Below are positions 52,125 through 63,065 of a DNA stretch of 64,000 nucleotides, one piece after another. Position 1 is the stretch's first letter. Each line of letters begins with the position of its first letter. A model generated the notes under the pieces. That model did not search any database. It had not been told where the DNA came from and worked only from the letters and a program-made list of their open reading frames with translations. Origin of the DNA: Megaustenia siamemsis (Eukaryota > Mollusca > Gastropoda > Stylommatophora > Ariophantidae); contig JAVIAB010000024.1 in NCBI GenBank assembly GCA_032433765.1, positions 12,855,959-12,919,958 on the forward strand, in the 5' to 3' direction. The position numbers were made by a program, and so were the translations under genes.

Positions 52125-52335
52125 TTAACATTGATGAGAGAGGCAAGAGCAGCAGGAATCTGCTCCTTCAATGAGATAGAGCTGCTTACACAGAACAGAG
52201 ACAAATGGCGAGATTTGATAAAATATCTTTAAAAGAATTGAAAACTGCTAGAACAAAAAATTCAGATAAGAGAAGGAGTATCTTGGTCTACGGCCTATGG
52301 GCCGGCTACGGCTCGAAAGGTCAATAGATAGATAG
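52125..52335 (+). mobile_element. LINE-H 3' end, right arm one
   Basis: LREARAAGICSFNEIELLTQ, NRDKWRDLIKYL, stop, then GGGCCGGCTACGGCTCGAAA and a GATAGATAGA tail. Inverted partner at 52500-52690. Confidence 0.8.
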
Positions 52336-52499
52336 ACGCTTTTTGAAAAGGAAATATATTTGTTGCCATTGTACATACACTTAACCAGGAAATGAGTAAA
52401 AGAATTAAGATGCACCAAGATGCATAGAGTTGCCAAGCTGCTGTAAAGCTGATGATAATAACAATTTGTAAAAAAAAAGAATAAAAAAGTGGTATGGTA

Positions 52500-52690
52500 A
52501 CAGATTTCTATCTATCTATCTATTGACCTTTCGAGCCGTAGCCGGCCCATAAGGCGTACACCAAGATACTCATTCTCTTATCTGAATTTTTGTTCTAGAA
52601 GTTTTTTTTTAAAGATATTTTATCAAATCTCGCCATTTGTCTCTGTTCTGTGCAAGCAGCTCTATCTCACTGAGGGAGCCGATACAGATT
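52500..52690 (-). mobile_element. LINE-H 3' end, inverted partner
   Basis: The minus strand gives the same LINE-H end, with the (ATAG)n tail facing the first copy across a spacer of about 165 bp. The protein end reads LSEIELLAQNRDKWRDLIKY. Confidence 0.8.
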
Positions 52691-52764
52691 TACGTGGTAA
52701 TTAAGAAAACAAAAATCGACGTTTCTGACAAGTAGACCTTCAGCTGGAACAACAAATAACAACG

Positions 52765-52827
<63 letters not shown>

Positions 52828-53254
52828 ATATGTACACAAATATAGCTACATGGCGATAAGATGCTAGATGCTCAAGAAATGAAATAAAAAGGCCACTTCC
52901 CTGTGGTCCAGAGAGTGGTCAGTTTCTGAAAGAATTAAAATAAGTAGGCGACTATATATCTCACTGAACTGACAGACAGGTGAGAAGAAAGAAGGGTTCC
53001 AACAATATGGGGAGGTGGGTACAAGATACGTATAAACTGGTATATCTAACTCAGTGTATGCACAACGAACTGATGTGTAAAAAAGCATGTGTACATAACA
53101 ATACATGCGTACAAGCGTAAATCTGTATATATTACCACACAGCACACACACGAAAACCCAAAGGTTTCCAAATGTGTCAATACATATGCAGGCAAATATA
53201 CATACATATATAGGTTCCGTAGCGCATGAGGGTAAGAAATGTGTGGTAGGTGTC
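52691..53254 (-). mobile_element. Penelope-like element 3' region with hammerhead-like core and (TA)n
   Basis: On the minus strand, downstream of the GIY-YIG frame: moderately AT-rich DNA, a (TA)n tract at 52769-52823, then GCTGAAGG...GTCAGAAACGTCGA (52743-52716), a hammerhead-like layout with an intact GAAAC box and an altered CTGATGA box, then CGTAAATCTG. Confidence 0.5.
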
Positions 53255-53620
53255 CTATGTGTATGAGAGAGATATGTTCATGCCTTGCGGGGACAGCGAA
53301 ACCAACTGGGGAATGAGACGATTCTCAAAGGCGAACCGGCTGCGATTGCTGGAGTGACTCAAGACAATGCCAGTAACTCGCATGTCAGGTTTACCACTAT
53401 GGCCAGGAGAGTTGAAATGTGCAGACACCCGGCTGCCTATCTTTTGCTCAACATCATGAAGATGCTCACAAAATCTGTCACTCAAGCGTCGTCCATTCTC
53501 GCCCACATACGTCATCTGGCAATGCTTAAATATTATGGCGTAGATGATATTCCGTGACACACAAGTAAACCCTTCCTTAATGTCGAATCGCCTATTATGG
53601 AACAAGACCGAATCGGTGCA
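53255..53620 (-). pseudogene. Penelope-like element GIY-YIG endonuclease domain
   Basis: The minus strand reads RRFDIKEGFTCVSRNIIYAI and CQMTYVGENGRRLSDRFCEH, then LHDVEQK, VSAHFNSPGHSG and MRVTGI...RFAFENRLI, ending with a stop at 53255. NIIYAI...TYVGE is the GIY...YIG pair, with R of GRRLSDR, H of the EH pair and E of FAFENRLI in the expected order. Known: this domain sits C-terminal to the RT in Penelope-like elements and nicks DNA. The RT part is missing; upstream sequence is a 16-bp tandem array. Only an isolated domain, so probably non-functional. Confidence 0.75.
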
Positions 53621-53905
53621 TACACTTAACCATGCATACGCTTAATCATGCATACACTTAATCATGCATACACTTAATCATGCATACACTTAATCATGCA
53701 TACGCTTAATCATGCATACACTTAATCACGCATACACTTAATCATGCATACACTTAATCATGCATACACTTAATCATGCATACACTTAATCATGCATACG
53801 CTTAATCATGCATACACTTAATCATGCATACGCTTAATCATGCATACACTTAATCATGCATACACTTAATCATGCATACACTTAACCATGCATACGCATA
53901 ATCAT
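53618..53905 (+). repeat. 16-bp tandem array
   Basis: About 18 copies of CATGCATACACTTAAT with ACGC variants. It directly abuts the PLE domain. Confidence 0.9.
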
Positions 53906-54242
53906 CCCAGACTATTACTCAGTTTGTCACCAATATATGGTCTTCATTATTCAGAATATGATGATTCAAAGAGGTTGATAATAGTTAATGGTTGACCATA
54001 TTGTAATCCATCCCGTTGCCAGTACTTGTCTTCCACCCAGAGCACATGTGCAGCACGCTTCTTACAGAACTGAATGTCTATTTTTAAAAGGGACTCACGT
54101 TTCAGAACTTGAACATCACACATTTTAAAAATCCTGTCCCGTTCTACAACTAAACTTTAGTCCACATAAGCTCGATCGAATTAATATGCGCATGATATGC
54201 AGGAAGTCGCAGGAAAATATGGCCATAGTCCTCAATGATTGT
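53906..54242. other. Spacer
   Basis: No feature recognised. Confidence 0.4.
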
Positions 54243-54650
54243 GTCAATCATCATCACCATGAGCATGTGCCATACCGGTTGGCGTAGGCGATCATGTCTT
54301 TCCGCAATCTTCTATCTACTGTGCATCGTATCAGTTCTTTTGTTGACTGTTTTCCATGCCATGACGCGAAGCTATCCAGTATTTTCTCTCTTTGTTGTCC
54401 GCGATCTCTCTTTCCTTTTATTTTGCCAGTTGTAACCAAGTATTCCAACTTTCATCTTTTCATGATGTGCCCGAAAAAATGTTGAATGTTTCTTTCTGAT
54501 GTTTTTTAAGAGCCCCCTTTTTGTGTTTGCCTTTTTGAGAATTTCCTCATTGGTCTTTTTAGCTGTCCAGGGAACTTTTAACATTCTTCTGAGAAATCCC
54601 ATCTCCAGGCATCCACCCAAATGGCTCATTGACACCGAGACAGAAATACT
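54243..54650 (-). mobile_element. LINE-A2 3' half
   Basis: The minus strand reads MGFLRRMLKVPWTAKKTNEE, ILKKANTKRGLLKNIRKKHS, a frameshift, MEYLVTTGKIKGKRDRGQQR and STKELIRCTVDRRLRKDMIA, with a TGATGATG tail. Subfamily of LINE-A; the other copy is at 60230-60606. Confidence 0.85.
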
Positions 54651-55266
54651 AGAAAGGAAAAGTTTTGTATTTTAAATGTGAGATATATATAACGAAAAGT
54701 CATACTTATATTCCTGGGGAGTAAATTATTTTACTTTTGTTTACACATTTACAAGTCCTTCCGTATCCGATGGAGGTAATAGTAATGCGTTTTCTCCCAA
54801 CAGTAATTGCAATATTTTTGCTTTATTTCATTAGGAGAATATTTTTTTTATTTCAGTGTAACCTTGTTTTTGAATATTCTCTTTTTTCGTATCTCAGACC
54901 AAGATAATATACCTCACAGCTTGTAAGTACTTTAGTGAATCCATTATATGACAAATGACACTTCGCATGTATAAAGATTTGTCTTTCATTATATGCTTAT
55001 AGTTGTCTTCAACTGTTGCATATTTCAAATACAGTGATTAATATGTTAGTATAGGAGTTACCGGTTTTAACTCGTTTAATCCCACTTGACCTGTGAAAAA
55101 TAGTTTATGTGAAAGAACTGTCCAAGCTACATACCGTACATACCGAAATAAAGGAGCTGAACAATAACATTATTTATATCATCATTTATCTTCCAGATCG
55201 GCAATATCTAAGTGTATAATGGTTGTGAGGTCTAATACAAACGTCACTAGTGTGACGAGGCACGCA
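54651..55266. other. AT-rich spacer
   Basis: Nothing recognised. Confidence 0.4.
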
Positions 55267-56107
55267 GAGACGTCCAACATTAACTCTAGACATGCTCCCA
55301 TCACAGCTGTACTACTACATGGACAAAACGTTCAACATTAACTCTAGACATGCTCCCATCACAGCTGTACTACTACATGGACAAAACGTTCAACATTAAC
55401 TCTAGACATGCTCCCATCACAGCTGTACTACTACATGGACAAAAGGTTCAATTTTCCCTCAATACATGTCTCCATCACAGCTGTATTACTACTTGGACAA
55501 AACGTCCAACTTTCCCTCGAGGCATGCTCCAATCACAGCCGAACTACTACATGGACAAAACGTCCAACTTTCCCTCGAGGAATGCTCCCATCACAGCTGT
55601 ACTACTACTTGGACAAAACGTCTAACTTTCCCTCGAAGTATGTTCCCATTATAGATGTACTACTACATGGACAAAACGTCCAACTTTCCCTCGAGGAATG
55701 CTCCCATCACAGTTGTACTACTACATTAACAAAACGTCTAACTTTCCCTCGAGGTATGTTCCCATTATAGATGTACTACTACATGGACAAAACGTCCAAA
55801 TTTCCATCGAGGCATGCTCCCTTCATATCTGTACTACTACATGGACAAGACGTCCAACTTTCCCTCGAGGCATACTCCCATTACAGCTGTACTACTACAT
55901 GGACAAGACGTCCAACTTTCCCTCGAGGCATACTCCCATCACAGCTGTACTACTACATGGACAAAGCTTCTAACTTTCCCTCAAAGTATGCTCCCCATCA
56001 CAGCGGTTCTACTACATGGACAAAACGTCCAACTTTCCCTCAATACATGCGCCCATCACAGCAGTACTACTACATGGACAAAACGTCCACCTTTCCATCC
56101 AAAAAAT
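55267..56107 (+). repeat. 58-bp tandem array, about 14 copies
   Basis: The unit contains TCCAACTTTCCCTCGAGGCA and ACAGCTGTACTACTACATGG. The first three copies are a distinct subtype (TTCAACATTAACTCTAGACA). All frames are open over long stretches because units lack stops. Confidence 0.9.
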
Positions 56108-56559
56108 GTCCATGGTTTCAGGTCTATCAGGCCTATATCATTAACAATCTATGAGAAATGGGTTGAAGAAGGGACTTTGAGAGAAGTACAAATACACGGT
56201 TGTCTAGAGTGAGTGAACTGGGAGTGAAGACCGGTGTTACCAGCGCAGAGCGATATTCTGGACGAATGGTGGGGATTTGTCAACCAACACTGAACTGCTA
56301 CAATTAGTCACTGTGTGCTGATGAACATTTCAAGAAGATCGGAGCACCTATTGGTGTCCGGAGTTACGTAATGATGATCCTAATTTAGCAAAGTATAACA
56401 TAACATTGCATAATGTTTGCATTTCTTTCCATTTTTTTTATTTCTGCATGAAATGTTGCGATTTCTTAAGTAATTATTACATTTGTTTCTTTTTAAATAT
56501 TTTTATTGGAATCATAATTATTCCCGTTATCCTTTTCTATTACCACCAAACAATCATAA
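56108..56559. other. Spacer
   Basis: No feature recognised. Confidence 0.4.
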
Positions 56560-56720
56560 TTTTTTAGTCATGTATTGAGAAGAGAGCAACTGGAATATAT
56601 TGTAACAACTGGAAAAATTGAGGGACGAAGAGATATAGGGAAGCAAAGAGAAAAGAATAACAGACAGCTTAAGAGAACGGCTTGGCAGAAGGTCAAAAAC
56701 AGAAATGATAAATAGTATGT
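56560..56720 (+). mobile_element. LINE-A fragment
   Basis: Encodes RREQLEYIVTTGKIEGRRDI in one frame and stops before the usual tail. It contains an intact CAACTGG...CAACTGG pair 19 bp apart (56589 and 56608). Confidence 0.75.
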
Positions 56721-57012
56721 CATCAACCGGTCCCTGGTTACATCGTCAGCTCTCATTTGTATCAACAGTATTTTCGCGTTAACAATATTATTAATAAGGC
56801 CGAGCCACGCCACTGTAGCTAGATTAGGATTGACCAAAGCACCTGATTCTCCATCAAGGAAGAGATGCGATCGAAATTTTGCAGTGCAGAAGTGATTACC
56901 TGTCTGTCGCTTCTCTGTCGCTGTACCATAATGCCATCAGCAAAAGTCATAGTTCTTCCCCTCCCATCCATCTGTTATTCTGTGATTGCTTTCGTGTACT
57001 GTTAAATGAAAC
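56721..57012. other. Spacer before the 34-bp array
   Basis: Unique-looking; no feature recognised. Confidence 0.4.
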
Positions 57013-57719
57013 TGGTGAGCCTTGCAGTAACCCTGGACGGTGACAATGGTGAGCCTTGCAGTAACCCTGGACGGTGACAATGGTGAGCCTTGCAGTAACC
57101 CTGGACGGTGACAATGGCGAGCCTTGCAGTAACCCTGGACGGTGACAATGGTGAGCCTTGCAGTAACCCTGGACGGTGACAATGGTGAGCCTTGCAGTAA
57201 CCCTGGACGGTGACAATGGTGAGTCTTGCAGTAACCCTGGACGGTGACAATGGTGAGCCTTGCAGTAACCCTGGACGGTGACAATGGTGAGCCTTGCAGT
57301 AACCCTGGACGGTGACAATGGTGAGCCTTGCAGTAACCCTGGACGGTGACAATGGTGAGCCTTGCAGTAACCCTGGACGGTGACAATGGTGAGCCTTGCA
57401 GTAACCCTGGACGGTGACAATGGTGAGCCTTGCAGTAACCCTGGACGGTGACAATGGTGAGCCTTGCAGTAACCCTGGACGGTGACAATGGTGAGCCTTG
57501 CAGTAACCCTGGACGGTGACAATGGTGAGCCTTGCAGTAACCCTGGACGGTGACAATGGTGAGCCTTGCAGTAACCCTGGACGGTGACAATGGTGAGACT
57601 TGCAGTAACCCTGGACGGTAACAATGGTGAGCCTTGCAGTAACCCTGGACGGTAACAATGGTGAGCCTTGCAGTAACCCTGGACGGTGACAATGGTGAGC
57701 CTTGCAGTAACCCTGGACA
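57013..57719 (+). repeat. 34-bp tandem array, about 21 copies
   Basis: The unit is CCTTGCAGTAACCCTGGACG followed by GTGACAATGGTGAG. It has no stop in any minus-strand frame, which gives three overlapping open frames of over 270 codons; these are artefacts. Each unit holds a TTGCAG and an ATGGTGAG, resembling splice acceptor and donor. Confidence 0.95.
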
Positions 57720-58259
57720 AATTTCTGAAGGCTCGGACGACAACATCCACATCTAAGTACAACCTTCCTTTGAAACAGTGCTGCAGCGATACATCTAAAG
57801 AGGAAGATGTGTACCACCAGTTTGAGGAGGACATGCATGTGGTGCTCAAATAGTACTCTGTTGTGTGCAATTGCAATACATCTGGAAGATTCACCACCAT
57901 CATCGGAATGTTTATCAATTTGCCTTTCTTTTCGGGTGTACAGTTATAAAGTCGTCCATCGTTATTACGTAACACGCACAACATTGCCAACAATGGATAC
58001 ATCTACAACGCTTGATTCACACTAAAGACCACCGCCAGATATGTATGAACATCGTATCGACAGCACGGAATAGTTCATGTGATACCTTCGGTTTAGCTGA
58101 CACATAGATCTACATAATATAGCTGAAAATAATCTACGCCAAACGAATTCAACAGCGGTAACTGAACCACTCTCAATGTCATAATATGCACATCGACTCT
58201 GCGAAAAACGTCGTGTTCACATCGCACTATTCACCAAAAATGACCGCTGCCAGGTGCAT
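57720..58259. other. Spacer upstream of LINE-F
   Basis: Moderate GC, mixed short frames. It may contain diverged LINE-F RT sequence, but I cannot confirm that. Confidence 0.35.
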
Positions 58260-59230
58260 GAATTCCGTATCAACGACGCAAATTCGCAAATGGAACATCC
58301 GGTTTAACTTTAACGCAGCGATCAACACTTACATTCGCACAAGATCAGGTGTCTCACTGGTCAACTTAGCACGACTAAGAGCAAAAACAAAAACAAATGT
58401 TGTCCCACTTAAATAACTTTTATTTGTTGACGATGCTGCCCTAGTCGCTCATAGAAGCCACCCTACAATCGCTGATCAACAACCTGGACAAAGCATGCCA
58501 CCTTTTTTCACTGTCAATTAATGTTCAGAAAACAGTAATACTAAATCAAGGCGACATCAAACCTCTATTAATCACACTAAAAGATTGTCCACTAGAATCA
58601 GTTCGGGAATTTACGTATCTTGGATCCCAAATTACGCAAACCACTTCTCTTGATGATGAAATAAACAGCCGAATTGGTAAGGTAGCTACGACATTCGGCA
58701 AACTCACAGAAAGGGCCTTCAACAACATGAAGACCAAACTCTTAATATATCAAACTTGTGTGCTTAGCACACTATTATATGGATCTGAAACCTGGACAAC
58801 ATACTCAAACCAGGAAAAAAACGAAATGTCTTCCACATGCGATGTCTCCGCAGAATAATGCACATCAAATGGCAAGACAAATTAACCAACTTAACTGTCC
58901 TGCGACGTGCTAAGACCCCAACAATCATGTCGATGCTCAGAAGTCGAAGACTAGGATGGCTGGGCACGTCCAGCGAATGGAAGAAAAACGCATCCCCAGG
59001 CAAATACTATATGGTGAACTAACACACGGAAAAAGACAAATCGGCAGATCTAAACTACGATATAGAGATATCTGTAAATCATTTATGAATGACTTCTCCA
59101 TCTGTGAATATGACTGGGAACATCTGGCAAGTGATAGCGCATCATGGAGAGCATGTATCGGGAACGGTATAACATCATTTGGAGCTGTGCTAAGGCAAAA
59201 CGTAGAAGAGAAAAGACTCATGAAATAGGA
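58260..59230 (+). mobile_element. LINE-F: RT C-terminal half, broken
   Basis: In order over three frames: RTRSGVSLVNLARLRAKTKT, LFVDDAALVAH (catalytic DD box, usual FADD), KACHLFSLSINVQKTVILNQ, VREFTYLGSQITQTTSLDDE, NSRIGKVATTFGKLTERAFN, LSTLLYGSETW, MRCLRRIMHIKWQDKLTNLT, RRLGWLG, MAGHVQRMEEKRIPRQILYG and ELTHGKRQIGRSKLRYRDIC. This is a very widespread animal RTE/BovB-related C-terminus. There are at least three frameshifts and a stop before the DD box. The end lacks an obvious microsatellite tail. Confidence 0.85.
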
Positions 59231-59654
59231 TGGACAACACTGTGGATCAGTGTGCCTGACTTATTCATTCTGTGGCCGTGTGTGTTTGTCAAACATTGGT
59301 AGAATTAGCCACGAGAGGAGCTATTCGACAAAAATAAAATATAAAAAAATACACAATAGCTTCCACTAGACCGTCTGACAAGACGAAAAGGGTCATATAC
59401 CGATCTATATTAGAGAGATTAATTTTAATAATTGGGGAATTACTTAAACACGATATCGATATTTTATTTTAAATGTACCACTAACCCTCCATCTATGTCA
59501 CAATACTTCCAGAGAAAAGCGACAACGTGGCTATTGGAAAGTAAGTACATTTAACCCAGATGTGATTGTTTGCCTTCTTTAATTAAATGTGCGACATTCT
59601 GTTTTGTGTGACAGTGAAGATGTTGGAAACAATTTGTTTGCTACAAATTTATGG
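59231..59654. other. AT-rich spacer
   Basis: Nothing recognised. Confidence 0.4.
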
Positions 59655-59980
59655 TTATGGAAGGCCCGGGTATCACTGAAAACAAATTAAAATCCATAAT
59701 TGCTCAACCGCCCATGCCAGTGGAATCATCCGAATTACTAACTCATCTCTCAAACAAAGAAAGGTAGCTGAAGTCCCAAATTATAACAGTCTCAGCACAC
59801 GTCAAAAGACATAAGACAAAACCGCACAGAAAGTGAACACAGCCGACTGTTCCTTGTCATACGATATCATCATTCATCGTAAACAATTGAATATCGAAAC
59901 ACAATAAAACCGGATGAAACACACAGCTCACGGTGTGCACAGATCACTTAACTCAGTAGCTCCTGCAACCAATTTATGTT
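59655..59980 (+). repeat. Dispersed repeat X, copy 4
   Basis: Starts GGAAGGCCCGGGTATCACTG and carries the IIAQPPMPVESSELLTHLSN reading. It has an empty SINE site (AACAATTGAATATCG) and only a single CACGTCAAAAGACA unit. Ends near ACTCAGTAGCTCCTGCAACC. Confidence 0.7.
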
Positions 59981-60229
59981 TAAGACAAATCCATGGCCAA
60001 GATCTTCCTCGTCCTGTATGTTCTCATTGTACAACAATGTGTACTTAAACTGATTTTGCTTCACCGAAGCAAACATTTTTATCTTTTTCATAAGGCAATA
60101 AAAAATCACTGTTGATTTGACATCTCATTCAACTTCTTTCGCTGTCCTATAAGTGCATAGAATCATACACTAACCTACTCTGTAACATGTACGTAAGGGA
60201 ATGACAATGACATTGATATTTATAGCTAA
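59981..60229. other. Spacer
   Basis: Nothing recognised. Confidence 0.4.
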
Positions 60230-60606
60230 TGTGAAGTACATACTTGGAGGCCACAGAGATGGGATTTCTCAGAAGAATGTTGAAAGTTCCCTGGACAGCT
60301 AAAAAGACCAATGAGGAAGTTCTCAAAGAGGCCAACACAAAAAGGGAGCTCTTAAAAAACATCAGAAAGAAACAATCAACATTTTTCGGGCACATCATGA
60401 GAAGATGAAAGTTGGAATACTTGGTTACAACTGGCAAAATAAAAGGAAAGAGATATCGCGGACGACAAAGAGAGAAAATACTGGATAGCTTGGTATCATG
60501 GCATAGAAAACAGTCAACAACAGAACTGATACGATGCACTGTAGATAGAAGATTGTGGAGGGACATGATCGCTTACGCCAACCGGTATGGCACATGATGA
60601 TGATGA
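60230..60606 (+). mobile_element. LINE-A2 3' half
   Basis: MGFLRRMLKVPWTAKKTNEE, VLKEANTKRELLKNIRKKQS, TFFGHIMRR then a stop, LEYLVTTGKIKGKRYRGRQR and STTELIRCTVDRRLWRDMIA, ending in a TGATGATGATG tail. It is the better preserved of the two LINE-A2 copies. Confidence 0.85.
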
Positions 60607-60669
60607 AGTACATACATCGTGCCATGAATCAAGAACCTATGTTTTTTAATTGGAAACAACAAGTAAAGG

Positions 60670-60880
60670 TCAAGGTAAAGTACAAGACTTGAACCAGCGT
60701 CTTAGCACGTGAGTTTCCACCCATATGTGCTCGGCCGCCTATCCAGAAATGTTCTGAGACTTCTGAATAGTGTTGCCTCAAGCATCGAAACTCACGAGGC
60801 GAGCTTACACTGCTCCCAGCGGGAATCGAACACGGGTTGCCCGAACGTCGGTAGCCCAGTCGAGGGGAGGGAAATAACAA
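60670..60880 (-). mobile_element. Possible tRNA-derived SINE, unnamed
   Basis: The minus strand has GTTCGATTCCCGC (B box-like) downstream of GACTGGGCTACCGACG. A single copy in this window, so SINE status is inferred from the B box only. Confidence 0.35.
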
Positions 60881-61074
60881 ATTATACACACACATATAGT
60901 TGTAGTAGCTTGGAAGGCTAAACAGTCTCTTTCTGTTTCTGAAAGAACGTTGACTCATATTTGACTTAAATTTGCAATAAACTCATTATAGATAGGACGT
61001 CTTTGTGAGATATCACTCACTCATATGGTGTAGCGAATATGGGATACATTCATAAATAATAATCGCAAAATTAA

Positions 61075-61335
61075 AAAAAAAAAAGTAGTGCCTCGTCACG
61101 CCAAGTGGAGTATAGAGGGAATATGTTGTTAGTGACCATAATTTGTACAGACCTTCACACATGATTTTTGGGGTAATGTGGTCGGTATTACGCATATGTT
61201 GCTTTAGTTTCAGAGAGAAAAAAAGCCGGTACCAATTAAAGACTGGGTGAACCTGGAAGCCGTCGATCAGGATCGTACCCGACCACGTGTCCTTTGTAGT
61301 CCAGTTCACTAATCACTGTGCTATCGCGGCTCCAA
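61075..61335 (-). mobile_element. SINE-A copy
   Basis: The minus strand shows GGAGCCGCGATAGCACAGTG, the body GTAATACCGACCACATTACC and GTCACGCC...; it ends at a poly-A run (plus strand) at 61070-61084. The B box is altered (GTACGATCC). Confidence 0.8.
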
Positions 61336-61414
61336 TCGCAAAATAATACCCGATACAATATTTCCAATACTCAATAAATAATGCCTGATATAGAATATAT
61401 TAAAAATGGCCGAT

Positions 61415-62420
61415 ATAGACTATATGTATTCTGCTTCTTCTCCTTTCCTTCCTCATTTACCTTCCAGCGTCGAGGGGAGATATATTTTTCGGTACTTTGC
61501 TCTTTTGTTCGCCTCTGCTGCTATGTTTCCTAGTGTTTCTAAAATACCGTCGATCGATCTTTTTCGTGGTCGGCCTTTGGGTCTGGTGTTCTCACGGCGT
61601 GTAGTGAAGGCTTCTTATGTTGTGTTTTGATCTTTCTGCCTTGTCACGTGGCCATACAATTTTACCGGTTGTTTCTTTATATATTCTATGGCGGTGGCTA
61701 TTACTAGCTTTTTTCTTAGTTCCTCATTTCTGATCTAGTCTCTCTTCTTATCTTATTGTTCTTGCGTCAAGGGGCCCAGGACTGATATTAGTGGCACAAT
61801 GTTGGAATGTGGATTGTGCTTCAGAGTGTCCGTTTTGCCTCTAGAGTTGTTTGTTTCCTTGTTGGATAATAGAGATTATAGCTATCCTTTGATTTGACAA
61901 GCTTTGTTATCTAATCTTGAGTCTATTTCTGGTGTTTGTATTTTTATCATTTGTCACTAGACTTCCTAAGTATTTACATTCCTCTACTTGTTTTAGTTGT
62001 CTGCCGACTATAGTTATGATAATATTATGTTTCTCTTTTGTAATATTCATGAGTTCTGTTTTTCTGATTTTCATGTTGTATTTTGTGCCTGTACTGTTGA
62101 GTCTACTTAAATATTCTTGTAGGTCTTCTATTTGTCCATGTATTAGTGTCTGATCGTCTGCAAATATAGGCTCGTTGATCTCCCCTGACTCTGATAGGTC
62201 GGCTAACTTGCATATATAGTTCATGTATGCAATAAATAGAAGGGGGTATAGCACATACTTCTATCTTACACCTTATCTAACTTCGAAGTAGTATGTGTAG
62301 CCTGCTGCTGTTAAGATTGCCAAGCTGCTTTTGATGTAGCGACTTTTAAAATAGTTTGGTTAGATGTTGGCTTACTCCGTATGTTGTTAGTATTGTCCGT
62401 AGTCTCTTTTTAATAATGTA
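61415..62420 (-). mobile_element. LINE-E RT C-terminal half
   Basis: The minus strand from right: a YPLLFIAYMNYICKLADLSE region, PIFADDQTLIHGQIEDLQEY (catalytic ADD), STGTKYNMKIRKTELMNITK, QLKQVEECKYLGSLVTNDK, then after frameshifts the KWFGH-type tail complementary to the 61640-61700 region (CACGTGGCCATACAATTTTA). It lacks the upstream RT and EN. Confidence 0.75.
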
Positions 62421-62434
62421 GACTACCTTTAATA

Positions 62435-62690
62435 ACCAGCTCAGTGGTTAGTGAACTGGACTACAAAGAACAAGGGGTAGGGTTCGATCCAAACCCACGG
62501 GTTCCGGGTTCACCCAGCCTTAAATGGGCACCGGATTTTTTTCTGGGAAAGTGAAGCGACACGGGCGTAATACCGACCACATTACCCCAAAAATCATGTG
62601 CTGAAGGTCTGTAAAATTTATGGTCACTAACACCATATTCCCTGTACGCCACTTGGCGTGAAGGGGGGTACTTTACTTTTTTTTACTTAC
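62435..62690 (+). mobile_element. SINE-A copy next to LINE-E
   Basis: It starts within the head at AGCTCAGTGGTTAGTGAACT, has B box GGTTCGATCC, and the standard body ending GCCACTTGGCGTGAAGGGGG. Possible degenerate duplication TTTAATAACCA and TTTAGTAACCA at its edges. Confidence 0.8.
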
Positions 62691-62939
62691 GTTTAGTAAC
62701 CACTAAATAATATCCGACATAAACTATATTAAATGACGTCTAAAAATATACAAATTGCTATCAAATTAAGGCGTAAGAGGCGGTATTGAGGCAAGACAAC
62801 CAGCGTAGTTGAAGAAGTGAAGAACACAAGAGTGTTCTGTCATGGTTTTCCCTCGCAATGCTTTTGGACGTGTCTGCTTTTACAAATTGACTTGCGCATT
62901 CATGGCACGCACTTATTTCTTTTCATTCCTTATGTAGCT
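62691..62939. other. Spacer
   Basis: Nothing recognised. Confidence 0.4.
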
Positions 62940-63041
62940 GTTAGCGTCCAGCGAGGATATAACCTGCGACCTCTCTGCTTAGCAAATCTTGTTAGCGTCC
63001 AGCGAGGATTTAACTTGCGACCTTTCTGCTTAGCAAATCTT
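62940..63041 (+). repeat. 51-bp tandem duplication
   Basis: Two copies (62940-62990, 62991-63041) starting GTTAGCGTCCAGCGAGGAT, differing at four or five positions. Confidence 0.9.
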
Positions 63042-63065
63042 GCAGCGTGGCAATGTTGGGTCAAC

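Noticed and set aside
56937..58002. Three overlapping minus-strand frames of 270-350 codons in the 34-bp array
   Set aside because: A 34-bp unit cycles through all three frames, and none contains a stop. No independent coding evidence exists.
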